This document shows positions 42,789 through 52,354 of a DNA stretch of 64,000 nt, one piece after another. A program made the translations under genes and the position numbers. The stretch's first letter is position 1. Each line of letters starts with the position of its first letter. This DNA comes from Corynebacterium sp. (GTDB lineage: Bacteria > Actinomycetota > Actinomycetes > Mycobacteriales > Mycobacteriaceae). Location: contig NZ_JAUNKC010000014.1 in NCBI RefSeq assembly GCF_030532965.1, positions 1 through 64,000 on the forward strand, read 5' to 3'. The notes beneath the pieces are model-generated. The model was given only the letters and a program-made list of their open reading frames with translations. It ran no database searches and was not told the DNA's origin.

Positions 42789-43511
42789 CTATCGTTCCAA
42801 CCGATCAAACCAGCGCACCGCAACCACACCACCGACCAGCATCACGGCTACCAATCCGATAATCGACGCATAGGGCGGCTGAATATAGACAACTTTCTCT
42901 AATCCCCCGAATCCCACCGGCGAAATAAGCGCATAGCATCCCCACGGAATAAACCGCGTGATCGTATCCGGCAGAAGCAGCGAAAACACCGCGATGAAGG
43001 CGCCTAAAACACCGATCCCGATATTGACCAATTGATTATCAACCTTGGCGGCAATCACGACGTGGAACACCACGAACACAATATTGACCAACGCCAGCCA
43101 GCCAAAATACCCCCACCACGCTGAATTATTAACCGTCTCCGGGATAGCATCGCCAATGGCAACGGCGTATAACACGGTGCTTTCCACAATCACCGCGACC
43201 GTAATAATCGCACTAACCAGCAGGATTTTCAGCGCGCACAATCGACTGCGGCTAACGCCCGCCGCCGCCATCAAATGCCAGCCATTACCTTCATGTTCAA
43301 CTTCCACCAACCGGGAAGCAATAATACTGACAAACACCGGCGACAACAGGGCCTGCGCCATCGTGACAGCGAGCAACAACCCCGCCATATCCACGCCGTC
43401 CGTGTCTCTAAACAGCGTCGTTGAACTCAAGGCAACCACCGCAACAACCAAGACCGCAACCAACCACGGTATTTTCAGCCGACGTAACTTTCGTAATTCC
43501 ACCGCAATCAT
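42789..43511 (-). CDS. ABC-2 type permease, second subunit
   Basis: This 240-residue protein has six hydrophobic segments, a start of MIAVELRKLRRLKIPWLVAVLV and the loop VEVEHEGNGWHLMAAAGVSRSRL. That loop is equivalent to the loop in the other permease (EHxGxxWxL), showing common ancestry. Its ATG overlaps the TGA of the ATPase gene by four bases. It pairs with the neighbouring permease as a heterodimer. Confidence 0.83.
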   Translation of the reverse strand: MIAVELRKLRRLKIPWLVAVLVVAVVALSSTTLFRDTDGVDMAGLLLAVTMAQALLSPVFVSIIASRLVEVEHEGNGWHLMAAAGVSRSRLCALKILLVSAIITVAVIVESTVLYAVAIGDAIPETVNNSAWWGYFGWLALVNIVFVVFHVVIAAKVDNQLVNIGIGVLGAFIAVFSLLLPDTITRFIPWGCYALISPVGFGGLEKVVYIQPPYASIIGLVAVMLVGGVVAVRWFDRLER

Positions 43512-44422
43512 CGCAATTGTCCTGTCGCCGTGAGATCCATAAAAATTTCCTCCAACGATTGCTGCGCCCGCTTCGCCTCATACACAGGGACAGACTGCGC
43601 CGCCTCGGCAATCAGCTGCGCGGCTTGCGGTTGCGTGAGCCCCGGTACTGCAACGCTTGACGACGAATGCCGACGCGCGCCGGGAATACGCAGCAGATTG
43701 GCCACATACTGTTCGTCAGTGGTGACGATTAAATCTGGCACGCTGTGACCGTACAGCTCTTCCCTACTGCCCTGGAAAATCAAGGAACCGCGATCGATAA
43801 TCCCCATCATCGTTGCGGTCTTATCCACCTCATCTAGCAGGTGGCTTGACACCATGATGGTAATCCCACGCGCCGCTAGGTCGATTATCAGCTCACGAAT
43901 CTCCTCAATACCGGCCGGGTCCAGCCCATTAACCGGCTCATCCAAGATGAGCAGCTCCGGATTACGGGCAAGCGCCATCGCGATCCCCAACCGTTGCTTC
44001 ATACCGAGGGAGTAGTTCTTCACCACCTTCTTGCGGTGCCCGCTTAGCCGAACCGTGTCCAAGGCTTCTTCAATCTGCCGAGTTTCCAAACCCAACATGG
44101 CCTGCACGATCTGCATGTTCTCCCAGCCACTGAGGTGACCGTAGCCGGGCGGTGCCTCAATCATCGACCCGACGGTGCGCAGCAGCGCCGCCCGACTGGC
44201 CGTTTCCAGCCGCTGCCCGAACAAGTGAATCTCCCCTGCTGTTGGGCGCATGAGCCCGAGCAGCATTTTCATTGTGGTGGATTTGCCGGATCCATTCGGC
44301 CCCAGGAAGCCATATATAGCACCTCCTGGAACACGAAGGTCCAACGCATTAACCACAACCTCCGAACCAAACTGTTTGGTGAGTCCACTGGTGTGGATCA
44401 CATAATCACGTTGATGTTTCAT
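43508..44422 (-). CDS. ABC exporter ATPase, lantibiotic-immunity (LanF) type
   Basis: This 304-residue ATPase has Walker A GPNGSGKST, signature YSLGMKQRLGIAMAL, Walker B LLILDEPVNGLDP and H-loop SSHLLDEVDKTA. The LGMKQRLG signature in place of LSGGQ is typical of LanF/BcrA drug and bacteriocin resistance exporters. The Met at 44422 (MKHQRDYVIHTSGLTKQFG) gives the normal start; the frame runs on to 44542. No biosynthetic lantibiotic gene or two-component system is adjacent. Confidence 0.92.
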   Translation of the reverse strand: MKHQRDYVIHTSGLTKQFGSEVVVNALDLRVPGGAIYGFLGPNGSGKSTTMKMLLGLMRPTAGEIHLFGQRLETASRAALLRTVGSMIEAPPGYGHLSGWENMQIVQAMLGLETRQIEEALDTVRLSGHRKKVVKNYSLGMKQRLGIAMALARNPELLILDEPVNGLDPAGIEEIRELIIDLAARGITIMVSSHLLDEVDKTATMMGIIDRGSLIFQGSREELYGHSVPDLIVTTDEQYVANLLRIPGARRHSSSSVAVPGLTQPQAAQLIAEAAQSVPVYEAKRAQQSLEEIFMDLTATGQLR

Positions 44423-44622
44423 ACTTTCATCTTCGCCGCCCAGCCACTGAAAATCGTCAGCCCAGGGGCAGAAATCGCAGGTCATACCGGGGTTTGAAAC
44501 TGCGATGCTCCAACTCATACCTATGGATAAAAGCGACAGCACTTTCTATCGCGTTAGGATTTATCAGGTGAAGCAGTTGAGAAACGAACAAGTCTGCGTC
44601 GAAAAGCGAAAAGGAGGAAGCC

Positions 44623-44811
44623 ATGCCGGAACCAAAGCTACGCTGTCTTACCGTTGCACAAGCCGAAACGGAGCTGCACGAATTGGAATCAAACGTTGAA
44701 GGTGGGATCAAAGATTTTGAAGCGCGGGCGCACCTTCTTGACATTTCTTCAATCGAAGCCGGAATATGGGAACGGATTTCTGAGTTGCGATGGCTTCTCG
44801 GGCGCTCCTAA
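44623..44811 (+). CDS. Small helical protein
   Basis: This 62-residue protein is rich in Glu and Leu, reading as two amphipathic helices (LTVAQAETELHELESNVEGG and ISSIEAGIWERISELRWLLG). The ribosome site AAGGAGG is strong and well spaced. No membrane segment is present. The family is not recognised. It lies divergent from the ABC exporter genes. Confidence 0.7.
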   Translation: MPEPKLRCLTVAQAETELHELESNVEGGIKDFEARAHLLDISSIEAGIWERISELRWLLGRS

Positions 44812-44960
44812 ATGCTGTGATGAGGGCTCTACTTAGCAGGAAACAGCAGCATAACCACCATTCATCAGGACTCCTGATTGGTTACCAGGACAAAGGAATT
44901 TGTGACGCAACGTTCAATCATTACGTCCCAAATCTTCATTTCAGAAACCTCAACCGTTCA

Positions 44961-45173
44961 CTATTCAGAATTCACTGTTTCCGAAATTTCGTTCAGCACA
45001 TCAAGAATTTCAATGCCCACCAGTTTTCCCTCTTCGGAATAATCAAGGGCTCCGGCCAGATCGCCGTTTCTCCAATGGAGGGTTATTGATCCTTCGACTG
45101 CGGTCCCCGCGGCGAAATCCACATACACGTGCCCATCGATAAAAGTAGCTATAGCAGGAATTTTCTGATTCAT
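44961..45173 (-). CDS. DUF2283 family small protein
   Basis: This 70-residue protein ends EEGKLVGIEILDVLNEI, the defining DUF2283 feature (GxlvGIEiL). Earlier strands are IPAIATFIDGHVYVDF and GSITLHWRNGD. AAAGGAG lies just before the ATG. The family's function is unknown. Confidence 0.78.
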   Translation of the reverse strand: MNQKIPAIATFIDGHVYVDFAAGTAVEGSITLHWRNGDLAGALDYSEEGKLVGIEILDVLNEISETVNSE

Positions 45174-45325
45174 GTCTCTCCTTTCACAACAGTTTCGATT
45201 AGCGTCGTTACTTGTTCATTATCCCCAATAACTGTGGCTGCGGGAACAAGGCGTAACGTGCTCTCCCCACGTTTGGACCACACTCTTCCCAACAACGCCG
45301 GAAGTTTTTCGCTATAATGTTCGAT

Positions 45326-45682
45326 ATGAGCACAACAATCACCCCAGGAATGATTACTGTTGATTGCCGTGATCCTCGCTCGTTGGCGCAGTTCTGGTCG
45401 CAGGCTACTGGCGCACCAATCCTTGCGGATTATGACGGCTTCTTTGTCATGGTTGACGGCAGCCCAAGGTTGGGTTTCCAATTGGTTCCAGACCCCACAC
45501 CGGGTAAAAACCGGGTTCACGTGGATTTCCATGCCGATAATCGGGCAGAAACAATCGCGTGGCTGCAAACGCTTGGTGCCACTGTGGAGTCGGAGCAAAC
45601 GCTTCCGGACGGCAGCTTTTCGTGGACGGTGCTCCACGATCCCGAAGGCAATGCGTTTTGCGTGAGCGACCAGGAGCACTAA
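45326..45682 (+). CDS. VOC-fold protein
   Basis: In this protein of about 118 residues, one compact pair of beta-alpha-beta modules covers MITVDCRDPRSLAQFWSQATGAP and RVHVDFHADNRAETIAWLQTLGA, ending WTVLHDPEGNAFCVSD. The final DPEGNxFCV is very common among actinobacterial VOC proteins. The substrate is unknown. It is four bases upstream of the SMI1/KNR4 gene and shares its transcript. Confidence 0.85.
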   Translation: MSTTITPGMITVDCRDPRSLAQFWSQATGAPILADYDGFFVMVDGSPRLGFQLVPDPTPGKNRVHVDFHADNRAETIAWLQTLGATVESEQTLPDGSFSWTVLHDPEGNAFCVSDQEH

Positions 45683-45686
45683 CGCG

Positions 45687-46097
45687 ATGGATGTACTTGA
45701 TTCCTTTGAAGCACAAACCGGTGCCACGTTACCAGCTGATTACCGCCGTCTTCTTTCCCAATTTGAGCAATTCATGACGTGGTTCCATGACGGAAAAGAA
45801 GTCGACCTGATCGCACGGGCACGGCTTCCGGAAGAATCCTCTAGGTTGCTGGATTTTGTCAGAACACCGGTACGTCGGCACGATGCCGAGGGCGAAATCC
45901 CCGTTGAGCGGCTGGAAAACTGCTTTATTTTCGGAAGCTATAGCGACGGGGTGTATCTCTACTTCGACCCGGAGGATAACATGTCAGTGTGGAAGGTATG
46001 GCTCGACGAGGGCACCGTGGGGAAGCTCTGCGATGATTTCGCGGAATTGGTTCCTGACGATGATGAGATCGACACTGAAAAGACCATCCTGGCCTAG
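45687..46097 (+). CDS. SMI1/KNR4-family protein
   Basis: This acidic 136-residue protein has the family's N-terminal FEAQTGATLPADYRRLLSQF and a later FGSYSDGVYLYFDPED with the tryptophan-bearing VWKVWLDEG. SMI1/KNR4 proteins are widely distributed putative immunity proteins of contact-dependent and polymorphic toxins. No toxin is adjacent. It overlaps the end of the corC gene tail to tail by four bases. Confidence 0.8.
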   Translation: MDVLDSFEAQTGATLPADYRRLLSQFEQFMTWFHDGKEVDLIARARLPEESSRLLDFVRTPVRRHDAEGEIPVERLENCFIFGSYSDGVYLYFDPEDNMSVWKVWLDEGTVGKLCDDFAELVPDDDEIDTEKTILA

Positions 46098-47434
46098 CCC
46101 GTAGTAGCCTCGTCAGCGTCGGTTTCCGGCGCGGCAAGCACGGTCACGATGACCGACCGCACCCGCATCCGGCCACGCCGATCCCGGCCGCCTTCGGCGA
46201 CAAGCCGTAACCCGCAGGTTTCCACGGTGGTGCCGGGTAAGGGCACGCGGCCTTTTTCAAATGCGATAAGGCCAGCAACGGTGTCCACCTGGTCGGTGAT
46301 CTCATCGGAAAATTCGATGGTGACATCGTGGTCTTCGTTGATTTTCTCCGCCAGTTCTTCTAAAAGCAGGCGGCTGACCACCCGGTAGCTGCGGGGATCG
46401 TCCTCAAATTGTTCAATGGGCGCGATTTCCCGTTCGTCGTATTCGTCCGCGATTTCGCCGACGATTTCTTCCAAAATATCTTCGATGGAGATCAGCCCGG
46501 CAATACCGCCGAATTCATCGACCAGCATGGCGATATGGAAGCGGTTGGTTTGCATTTCGTGGAGCAGCGCATCGAGGTTTTTCGAGTCCGGAATGAAAGT
46601 GGCGGGCCGCATGACGTCGTCGACAAGCACGCTGTGACCACCGTCGGCGTCGTGGTAGGTGCGTTGCACCAGGTCTTTGAGATACACCACGCCCACAATG
46701 TCGTCGACGCTTTCGCCGATGACCGGGATGCGGGAATGCCCGGAGCGGACACACAGTGTGGTTGCTTGACCGGCGGTTTTTCCGGATTCGATCCACACCA
46801 TTTCCGGCCGGGGCACCATGACTTCCCGGGCGATTCCGCTGGCGAGGTCGAAAACGTTTTGGATCATGCGCCGTTCTTCGACTTCCACCACGCCGTGCTC
46901 TTGGGCGATGTTCACCATTTCCCGCAATTCGACTTCGGTGGAATACGGCCCGTCGCTGAACCCAGAGCCGGGCGCGATGATATTGCCGATCTTGATTAGC
47001 AGTTTCGGAATCGGCCCCAAAATGGTGGCCACTGCATTGAGAATAAACGCCGAGCCGAGCGAAACGGAATAGGGGTTTTTGCGGCCCACGGTGCGGGAAA
47101 ACACCCCGATGATGGTGAACGACACCAAGGTAACGCCGACGATCGCGGCGAACAACGCCCAGCTTTCGTGTTCCATGACTTCCAGCGCAAGCATCGCCGC
47201 GAAGACTGCGGCGGTGGTGTCAAGAAGGTATCTGCCCAGAACAAGGAGGTTGATATGTTCCGCGCGGCGGTCCAGTACTTTCAGCAGGGACCTGGCGGTA
47301 GCAGTTTCCTTTTCTTTGACAATGTTTTCCACCCGGGCGCGGGAGATGCAGCTTACGGCCGCCTCGACGGTGCCTACCAGTCCGGAGAACAGCAGGGCTA
47401 CCAGCGTGACGGCCCCAAGTATCAGCGGGCTCAC
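46094..47434 (-). CDS. CorC/HlyC-type membrane protein with DUF21 and CBS domains
   Basis: This 446-residue protein has an N-terminal DUF21 membrane domain (about residues 1-190, three to four helices). A pair of CBS domains follows near 210-330 (EVMVPRPEMVWIESG, HSRIPVIGESVDDIVGVVYLKDLVQ, MLVDEFGGIAGLISIEDILEEIVGEI), with a C-terminal CorC_HlyC domain beyond. The family is linked to magnesium transport and resistance. The start is GTG 47434 immediately after the ybeY stop, so the genes are tightly coupled. Confidence 0.9.
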   Translation of the reverse strand: MSPLILGAVTLVALLFSGLVGTVEAAVSCISRARVENIVKEKETATARSLLKVLDRRAEHINLLVLGRYLLDTTAAVFAAMLALEVMEHESWALFAAIVGVTLVSFTIIGVFSRTVGRKNPYSVSLGSAFILNAVATILGPIPKLLIKIGNIIAPGSGFSDGPYSTEVELREMVNIAQEHGVVEVEERRMIQNVFDLASGIAREVMVPRPEMVWIESGKTAGQATTLCVRSGHSRIPVIGESVDDIVGVVYLKDLVQRTYHDADGGHSVLVDDVMRPATFIPDSKNLDALLHEMQTNRFHIAMLVDEFGGIAGLISIEDILEEIVGEIADEYDEREIAPIEQFEDDPRSYRVVSRLLLEELAEKINEDHDVTIEFSDEITDQVDTVAGLIAFEKGRVPLPGTTVETCGLRLVAEGGRDRRGRMRVRSVIVTVLAAPETDADEATTG

Positions 47435-48043
47435 TTAGCTACCACCGTTTGTGGTTGTCGGCTCCCCAATAGGGGGAATACCGCCGCCGGGAACCAGTTT
47501 ATCCAGCTCCGCACGGTCCGCCGCCGAGGGGAATGCCCCCGGTCCGGTGGGTTTCGGTTGGTAGCGAACGCCGCGTTTTTCACAGTCGCTGTACCAGTCG
47601 GACAGCAGTTCGTTTTGCAGCGCGAACATTTTTTGTTCCTCGGCAGGCACCACGTGGTCATAGCCTAATAGGTGGAGACACCCGTGGGTGGTCAAAAGGC
47701 ACAGCTCGTGTCCTAAATCGTGACCTGCTTTCTCGGCCTGTTTCTCGGCAAATTCGGGGCACAAAATGATGTCGCCCAGCATCGCGGGCCCGAAATCAGG
47801 CGCGTCGGGTCGCCCCATGCCGGGCGTTAATTCGTCCATGGGAAAGCTCATGACATCGGTGGGGCCTTCTAAATCCATCCACCGGACGTGGAGATCGCTC
47901 ATGGTAGGAATATCGACGATCGAGATCGTGACTTCCGCCTGGGGGTGGACGTCCATTTCGCCAAGGACGAAGGTGGCGACGTCGATAAGCGATTCCTCAT
48001 TGACGCCGGGGTAGCCAGATTCGTTGATTACTTCGATCGTCAT
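47435..48043 (-). CDS. ybeY: Endoribonuclease YbeY
   Basis: YbeY matures the 3' end of 16S rRNA and takes part in ribosome quality control. The 202-residue protein has the zinc-binding [11 protein letters not shown] near residue 125 and the upstream [21 protein letters not shown]. The C-terminal 50 residues ([20 protein letters not shown] and beyond) extend past the usual domain end. Its ATG overlaps the phoH stop (ATGA). A copy of CGTCGATAAGC lies in its 5' part. Confidence 0.95.
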   Translation of the reverse strand: MTIEVINESGYPGVNEESLIDVATFVLGEMDVHPQAEVTISIVDIPTMSDLHVRWMDLEGPTDVMSFPMDELTPGMGRPDAPDFGPAMLGDIILCPEFAEKQAEKAGHDLGHELCLLTTHGCLHLLGYDHVVPAEEQKMFALQNELLSDWYSDCEKRGVRYQPKPTGPGAFPSAADRAELDKLVPGGGIPPIGEPTTTNGGS

Positions 48044-49062
48044 TCGGCATTCTCCTTCGCTTGTCGACGCTCGGCCCGCTGCAGTTCCAGTCGCTCTTCA
48101 TAGTCGTCGTAGGCGGCGACTATCCGACCAACCAGTTTGTGGCGCACCACGTCTTCGGCCGTAAGCTCGCAAAACGCCACCCCATCGACATCGCGCAGAA
48201 TGTGGCGTACCAGCCGCAGCCCCGATTTCTGGCCCCCAGGCAAATCCACCTGGGTAATGTCCCCGGTGACAACCATCTTCGAGCCGAAGCCCAAACGGGT
48301 GAGGAACATTTTCATTTGGGCCGGGGTGGTGTTTTGGGCTTCGTCCAAGATGACGAAGGCATCGTTAAGCGTGCGGCCGCGCATATACGCCAAGGGAGCC
48401 ACTTCCACGATGCCTGCTTCCATGAGTTTCGGAATAACCTCAGGCTCCACCATATCCCGCAGCGCGTCGTGCAGCGGCCTTAGGTAGGGGTCGATTTTGT
48501 CATTGAGGGTACCTGGCAAGAACCCCAGCTTCTCCCCCGCTTCGACCGCGGGCCGGGTGAGGATAATCCGGGATACCTGTTTGGTCTGCAACGCCTGTAC
48601 CGCTTTCGCCATCGCGAGATAGGTCTTACCGGAACCGGCGGGACCGAGCCCGAAGACAATCGTGTTGGTGTCGATAGCGTCGACGTATTCCTTCTGGCCG
48701 TAGGTCTTGGGCCCAATAGCCTTACCGCGCCGAACGATAATATCGCTAGCAAGCACTTTCGCCACCGATTGTGGCGGATTCACCGTAACGATCGAAATGG
48801 CGTTTTTGACAGAATCGGGGCTGATAACATGCCCGCGGCGTGCCAAGGATTGGAGCTCTTTGAGCACGTTGACCGCCCGGGCGACCTCATGGTCGAGCCC
48901 GGTGAGGGTGACGTTGGTTCCCCGCACGTGAATCTGGCAGTCCAATTGGTTCTCAAGGACTTTGAGGTTTTCGTCGTTGATTCCGAGAATCGTGTGGAGG
49001 TGGGCGTCGTCAAGCGACACGACGCGCGAAATCTGCTGCGCTGTTTGCACCTGGGTTGCCAC
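48040..49062 (-). CDS. phoH: PhoH-like P-loop ATPase
   Basis: This 340-residue cytosolic ATPase is of the PhoH/RNA helicase-related family, often encoded beside YbeY. The N-terminal KH-like region ([22 protein letters not shown]) is followed by Walker [19 protein letters not shown] and Walker [38 protein letters not shown] lies near the end. The start is GTG 49062. A copy of GCTTGTCGACG falls in its last codons, where it encodes RRQAK. Confidence 0.93.
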   Translation of the reverse strand: MATQVQTAQQISRVVSLDDAHLHTILGINDENLKVLENQLDCQIHVRGTNVTLTGLDHEVARAVNVLKELQSLARRGHVISPDSVKNAISIVTVNPPQSVAKVLASDIIVRRGKAIGPKTYGQKEYVDAIDTNTIVFGLGPAGSGKTYLAMAKAVQALQTKQVSRIILTRPAVEAGEKLGFLPGTLNDKIDPYLRPLHDALRDMVEPEVIPKLMEAGIVEVAPLAYMRGRTLNDAFVILDEAQNTTPAQMKMFLTRLGFGSKMVVTGDITQVDLPGGQKSGLRLVRHILRDVDGVAFCELTAEDVVRHKLVGRIVAAYDDYEERLELQRAERRQAKENAE

Positions 49063-49119
49063 TATGGTTAATCGACCTGCCTTGAAGTTTAAAAAAGTTT
49101 TTCTACTTGGGAATTAAGA

Positions 49120-49899
49120 CTAGCAGTCTTTAGCAGCCCACCGGTTAGTGGTAGCACCAATCGCGGCGAGCGCTACCATTCCTGCCGTCGCGGTTCGAAG
49201 CACTTCCGGCCCCAATTTCACCGCTCGCGCGCCCGCCTGACACAAGGTTTCGGTTTCGCTGTCGCTGATGCCACCTTCGGGGCCGATAATCACAACGACG
49301 CTACCGGCGGCGGAAAGATCAATGCTGGTCAGCCCCGCAGTTGCGGCTTCGTGAAGTACTAACGCGTGATCGTATTCGCCCAGCCGTGCCGCCACCTGCG
49401 CCGTGTCGTGCAGCTGGTCGATGGTCGGAAGCCACGCCCGCCGGGATTGCTTCGTTGCCGATACTGCCATTGCCTGCCACTTGGCAACACCTTTGTCGCG
49501 TTTCGCGCCGGTCCATTTTGCCACGCACCTGTCGGCCTGCCACGGAATAATGTGATCCACCCCGGCTTGGGTAAGCAGATCGATTGCTAATTCAGACCGG
49601 TCTGATTTCGGCAACGCTTGCACCACAGTGATCTCCGGGCGCGGTCGAGGCTCGTGCCGCACCGCCATTACCTTGCCATGCAGGGTGTCTTTGCCGCTGA
49701 GCGCCACCACCTCAAGTTCGGCGCGGGTGCCATGGCCGTCGATAAGTTCGATGTGCTCCCCGACCGCGATTCGTTTCACCGAAACCGCATGTCGCCCTTC
49801 CGCACCGTTTACGCTTATCGACGCCCCCACCTGGCTAATTTCCGGGCAGTCGGTGGTGAATGCGGTATCGAGATTGGCAATGAAAACCGGCAATGACAT
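49120..49899 (-). CDS. rsmE: 16S rRNA m3U1498 methyltransferase
   Basis: RsmE methylates U1498 of 16S rRNA with S-adenosylmethionine. In the 259-residue protein, an N-terminal PUA-like domain (GRHAVSVKRIAVGEHIELIDG) precedes a SPOUT methyltransferase domain with VQALPKSDRSELAIDLLTQAGVD, VVIIGPEGGISDSE and the trefoil-knot end KLGPEVLRTATAGMVALAAI. It lies between phoH and dnaJ, as in many actinobacteria. Confidence 0.94.
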   Translation of the reverse strand: MSLPVFIANLDTAFTTDCPEISQVGASISVNGAEGRHAVSVKRIAVGEHIELIDGHGTRAELEVVALSGKDTLHGKVMAVRHEPRPRPEITVVQALPKSDRSELAIDLLTQAGVDHIIPWQADRCVAKWTGAKRDKGVAKWQAMAVSATKQSRRAWLPTIDQLHDTAQVAARLGEYDHALVLHEAATAGLTSIDLSAAGSVVVIIGPEGGISDSETETLCQAGARAVKLGPEVLRTATAGMVALAAIGATTNRWAAKDC

Positions 49900-49907
49900 G
49901 GAAAATC

Positions 49908-51032
49908 CTACTTGCGGAACCGATTACGGAACCGGCTAAACAACCCCGCGTCGGCATCGTCCTGGCTCAGCACCCCAACCTCATCGTTGCGGTAGTCACG
50001 GTAGGAAGAAAGCAGCTCCCGCGCCTTGTCGTCCAGGTTCTTCGGAATAACCACATTGACGTGGGCGATCATGTCGCCGAAACCTTCGCTGCGCACGTGA
50101 GGCATGCCTTTGCCTTCCACGATCAATCGATCGCCCGGCTGAGTGCCCGACGGAATGGTAAATGCAACCTTGTCGCCATCTAAACCTTTGACGTCAACCA
50201 CGGATCCCAGCGCCGCATCCGCCATCGGAACGTTGACCGTTAGATGCAGGTTGTCGCCATCCCGGCTAAACACCGGGTGTTTGCGAACCGCAATCTCGAC
50301 ATACAGGTCGCCTGCCGGGCCGCCGCCGTGGCCGACTTCGCCCTGGCCAGCCATGCGCACCCGCATGCCCTCATCGATACCGGCGGGAATCCGCACTACT
50401 TTATCGCGGCGCGCCTTCATGCGGCCCTGACCATCGCATTTATCGCACGGATCGGGAATAACCTCGCCGAAACCATCGCAGACCGGACACGGCGCGGACG
50501 TCATCACATTTCCGAGGAAAGAACGCTGTACCTGCTGAATTTCACCGGCACCACCGCAGTGGCTACAGGTGACAGGGCGTTGCTTCGTCGCGGAACCAGA
50601 ACCCTCACAGCGATCACAGATCACCGCAGTATCGATGGTGATCTCTTGTTCCACGCCGCTAAATGCTTCCTCCAACGTGATGGAGGTGCGCAGCAGCGCG
50701 TCGTGGCCGGGCTGCACCCGGCTGCGTGGCCCGCGGCGGCCACCGCCACCACCGAAGAACGCCTCGAAAATGTCGCCGAATCCGCCAAAGCCGCCCGGCG
50801 CGCCACCGCCGCCGTTTTCCATTGGGTCGCCACCCATATCGACGATGCGGCGTTTCTCGGGGTCAAGTAGCACTTCCTGCGCGATGGAAATCTCGCTAAA
50901 CCGCTCTGCCGCTTCCGCAGTGTCGTTGACATCTGGGTGGTATTGGCGGGCCAATTTGCGGTACGCCTTCTTGATGTCGTTTTCGCTTGCGTTCTTGTCG
51001 AGGCCAAGAATGCCGTAATAATCACGTGCCAC
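49908..51032 (-). CDS. dnaJ: Chaperone DnaJ (DnaJ2 type)
   Basis: This is a J-domain cochaperone of DnaK. The 374-residue protein has the J domain YYGILGLDKNASENDIKKAYRKLA with HPD (QYHPDVND), then a Gly/Phe-rich region (GGGGAPGGFGGFGDIFEAFFGGG). Four CxxCxGxG zinc repeats follow (CDRCEGSG, CSHCGGAG, CPVCDGFG, CDKCDGQG), then the C-terminal substrate-binding domain. GTG 51032 gives the typical MARDYYG start with usable ribosome-site spacing; TTG 51044 would sit on the site itself. It is paired with hrcA upstream. Confidence 0.95.
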   Translation of the reverse strand: MARDYYGILGLDKNASENDIKKAYRKLARQYHPDVNDTAEAAERFSEISIAQEVLLDPEKRRIVDMGGDPMENGGGGAPGGFGGFGDIFEAFFGGGGGRRGPRSRVQPGHDALLRTSITLEEAFSGVEQEITIDTAVICDRCEGSGSATKQRPVTCSHCGGAGEIQQVQRSFLGNVMTSAPCPVCDGFGEVIPDPCDKCDGQGRMKARRDKVVRIPAGIDEGMRVRMAGQGEVGHGGGPAGDLYVEIAVRKHPVFSRDGDNLHLTVNVPMADAALGSVVDVKGLDGDKVAFTIPSGTQPGDRLIVEGKGMPHVRSEGFGDMIAHVNVVIPKNLDDKARELLSSYRDYRNDEVGVLSQDDADAGLFSRFRNRFRK

Positions 51033-51250
51033 GGTGGTGGACAACTTCCTTTGCTCTGGTTAAAAACTTGTACTTCTTTTCACTCCGCCAGCCTGCGTGT
51101 TGTTCAAAAACTAACCGGCGGTGTGATGATTAAAAACTGCCAGTTATTGTAGGCGTTACCGGGGAAAATTTACGCATCGAGTGACCATATGTTCGCTACC
51201 GGCTTACGTGTTAGCTGATTAACACCCCACCAAACCGGGTACCGAGGCTT

Positions 51251-52306
51251 TTAGGAACGACCCAATACCTGGGTGACGTAATGGGCGACGGCGTGCACCT
51301 TGGACATCGTGTGGGAATAATCCATGTGGGTTGGCCCCACCACCCCTAAACCGCCGAGTGCTGCGCCATCGAGGCCGTAGCCCATAGCCACCACCGAAGC
51401 ACCCCGGAGCCCGTCGTCTTGGGTTTCGTCCCCGATGACGACGCTGACGTGGCGTAAATCTTGCACATTCGCCAGCAGCTTCAAAATAACAACTTGTTCT
51501 TCCAAGGCTTCCAGCAGGGTGTGCAGCCCGGTGGGAAAGTCACGCGCGATGCGACTGAGGTTCGAAGCGCCGCTTAAGATCAGCCGGTCGGTGGGGTGTT
51601 CCACCAGGGTCTCTTTCAGCACTGTGACGCACCGGGTGATGTGGGAATGAAACACCACCTGATCGGGATCGGCTGTTTCCGGGTTCCCGGCCTGGTCGAG
51701 GATTTCCGCGAGTGTGGCGGAGGCTTCGGTAAGGGTTTTTCCGTCTAGCGCCTGATTAAGCAATTCCCGTAACCGCGACACATGTTCGGTGGTGCATTCG
51801 TGTTCTAATTCGACGTTGCGTTGCTCCACCCGGCCCGCGTCGGTGATAAGCACCAACAACACTCGCACCGGGGACAACAGCACCACCTCGCAGTGCCGTA
51901 CCCGGGAAGCATTGAGGGTGGGCATTTGTACGACGGCCGCCTGCCGCGTTAATTGCGAAAGCAGCTGGACAGAGCGGCGCAGGACATCCTCAACATCCAC
52001 GCCACCTTCGAGAAAGCTCACGATAGCGCTGCGTTCCGCCGGTGATAATGGTTTAAGCTCGTGTATGGAATCGACGAACGCCCGATAGGCTTTTTCGGTG
52101 GGAATCCGGCCGGAGCTTGCGTGTTGCTGGACGATTAACCCGGCGGCCTCCAACGCGGCCATGTCGTTGCGAATGGTGGCGGGTGATACGTTAAACCGAT
52201 GCCGTTCGACCAGCGCTTTCGATCCGACTGGCTCGTGGGAGGCGATATAGTCGGCGACGATCGCCCGCAGCACTTGCTGCCGACGTTCCTGCGCGGCACC
52301 AGCCAT
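51251..52306 (-). CDS. hrcA: Heat-inducible transcription repressor HrcA
   Basis: HrcA represses heat-shock genes by binding CIRCE elements. The 351-residue protein has a winged helix ([28 protein letters not shown], then [39 protein letters not shown]). The dimer domain ends [43 protein letters not shown] precedes the ATG. No CIRCE inverted repeat is seen immediately upstream, so its own target sites lie elsewhere. Confidence 0.96.
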   Translation of the reverse strand: MAGAAQERRQQVLRAIVADYIASHEPVGSKALVERHRFNVSPATIRNDMAALEAAGLIVQQHASSGRIPTEKAYRAFVDSIHELKPLSPAERSAIVSFLEGGVDVEDVLRRSVQLLSQLTRQAAVVQMPTLNASRVRHCEVVLLSPVRVLLVLITDAGRVEQRNVELEHECTTEHVSRLRELLNQALDGKTLTEASATLAEILDQAGNPETADPDQVVFHSHITRCVTVLKETLVEHPTDRLILSGASNLSRIARDFPTGLHTLLEALEEQVVILKLLANVQDLRHVSVVIGDETQDDGLRGASVVAMGYGLDGAALGGLGVVGPTHMDYSHTMSKVHAVAHYVTQVLGRS

Positions 52307-52354
52307 GTCCCTGCCTTTCGATTGTGTGTGTTCGGATCTTTGCGTTCGCCTTTA

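Noticed and set aside
45170..45727. 185-codon minus-strand frame opposite the VOC gene
   Set aside because: Complement of a recognised VOC-fold gene; codon pattern and protein sequence do not look real.
52307..52354. CIRCE operator upstream of hrcA
   Set aside because: No inverted repeat resembling TTAGCACTC-N9-GAGTGCTAA is present there.
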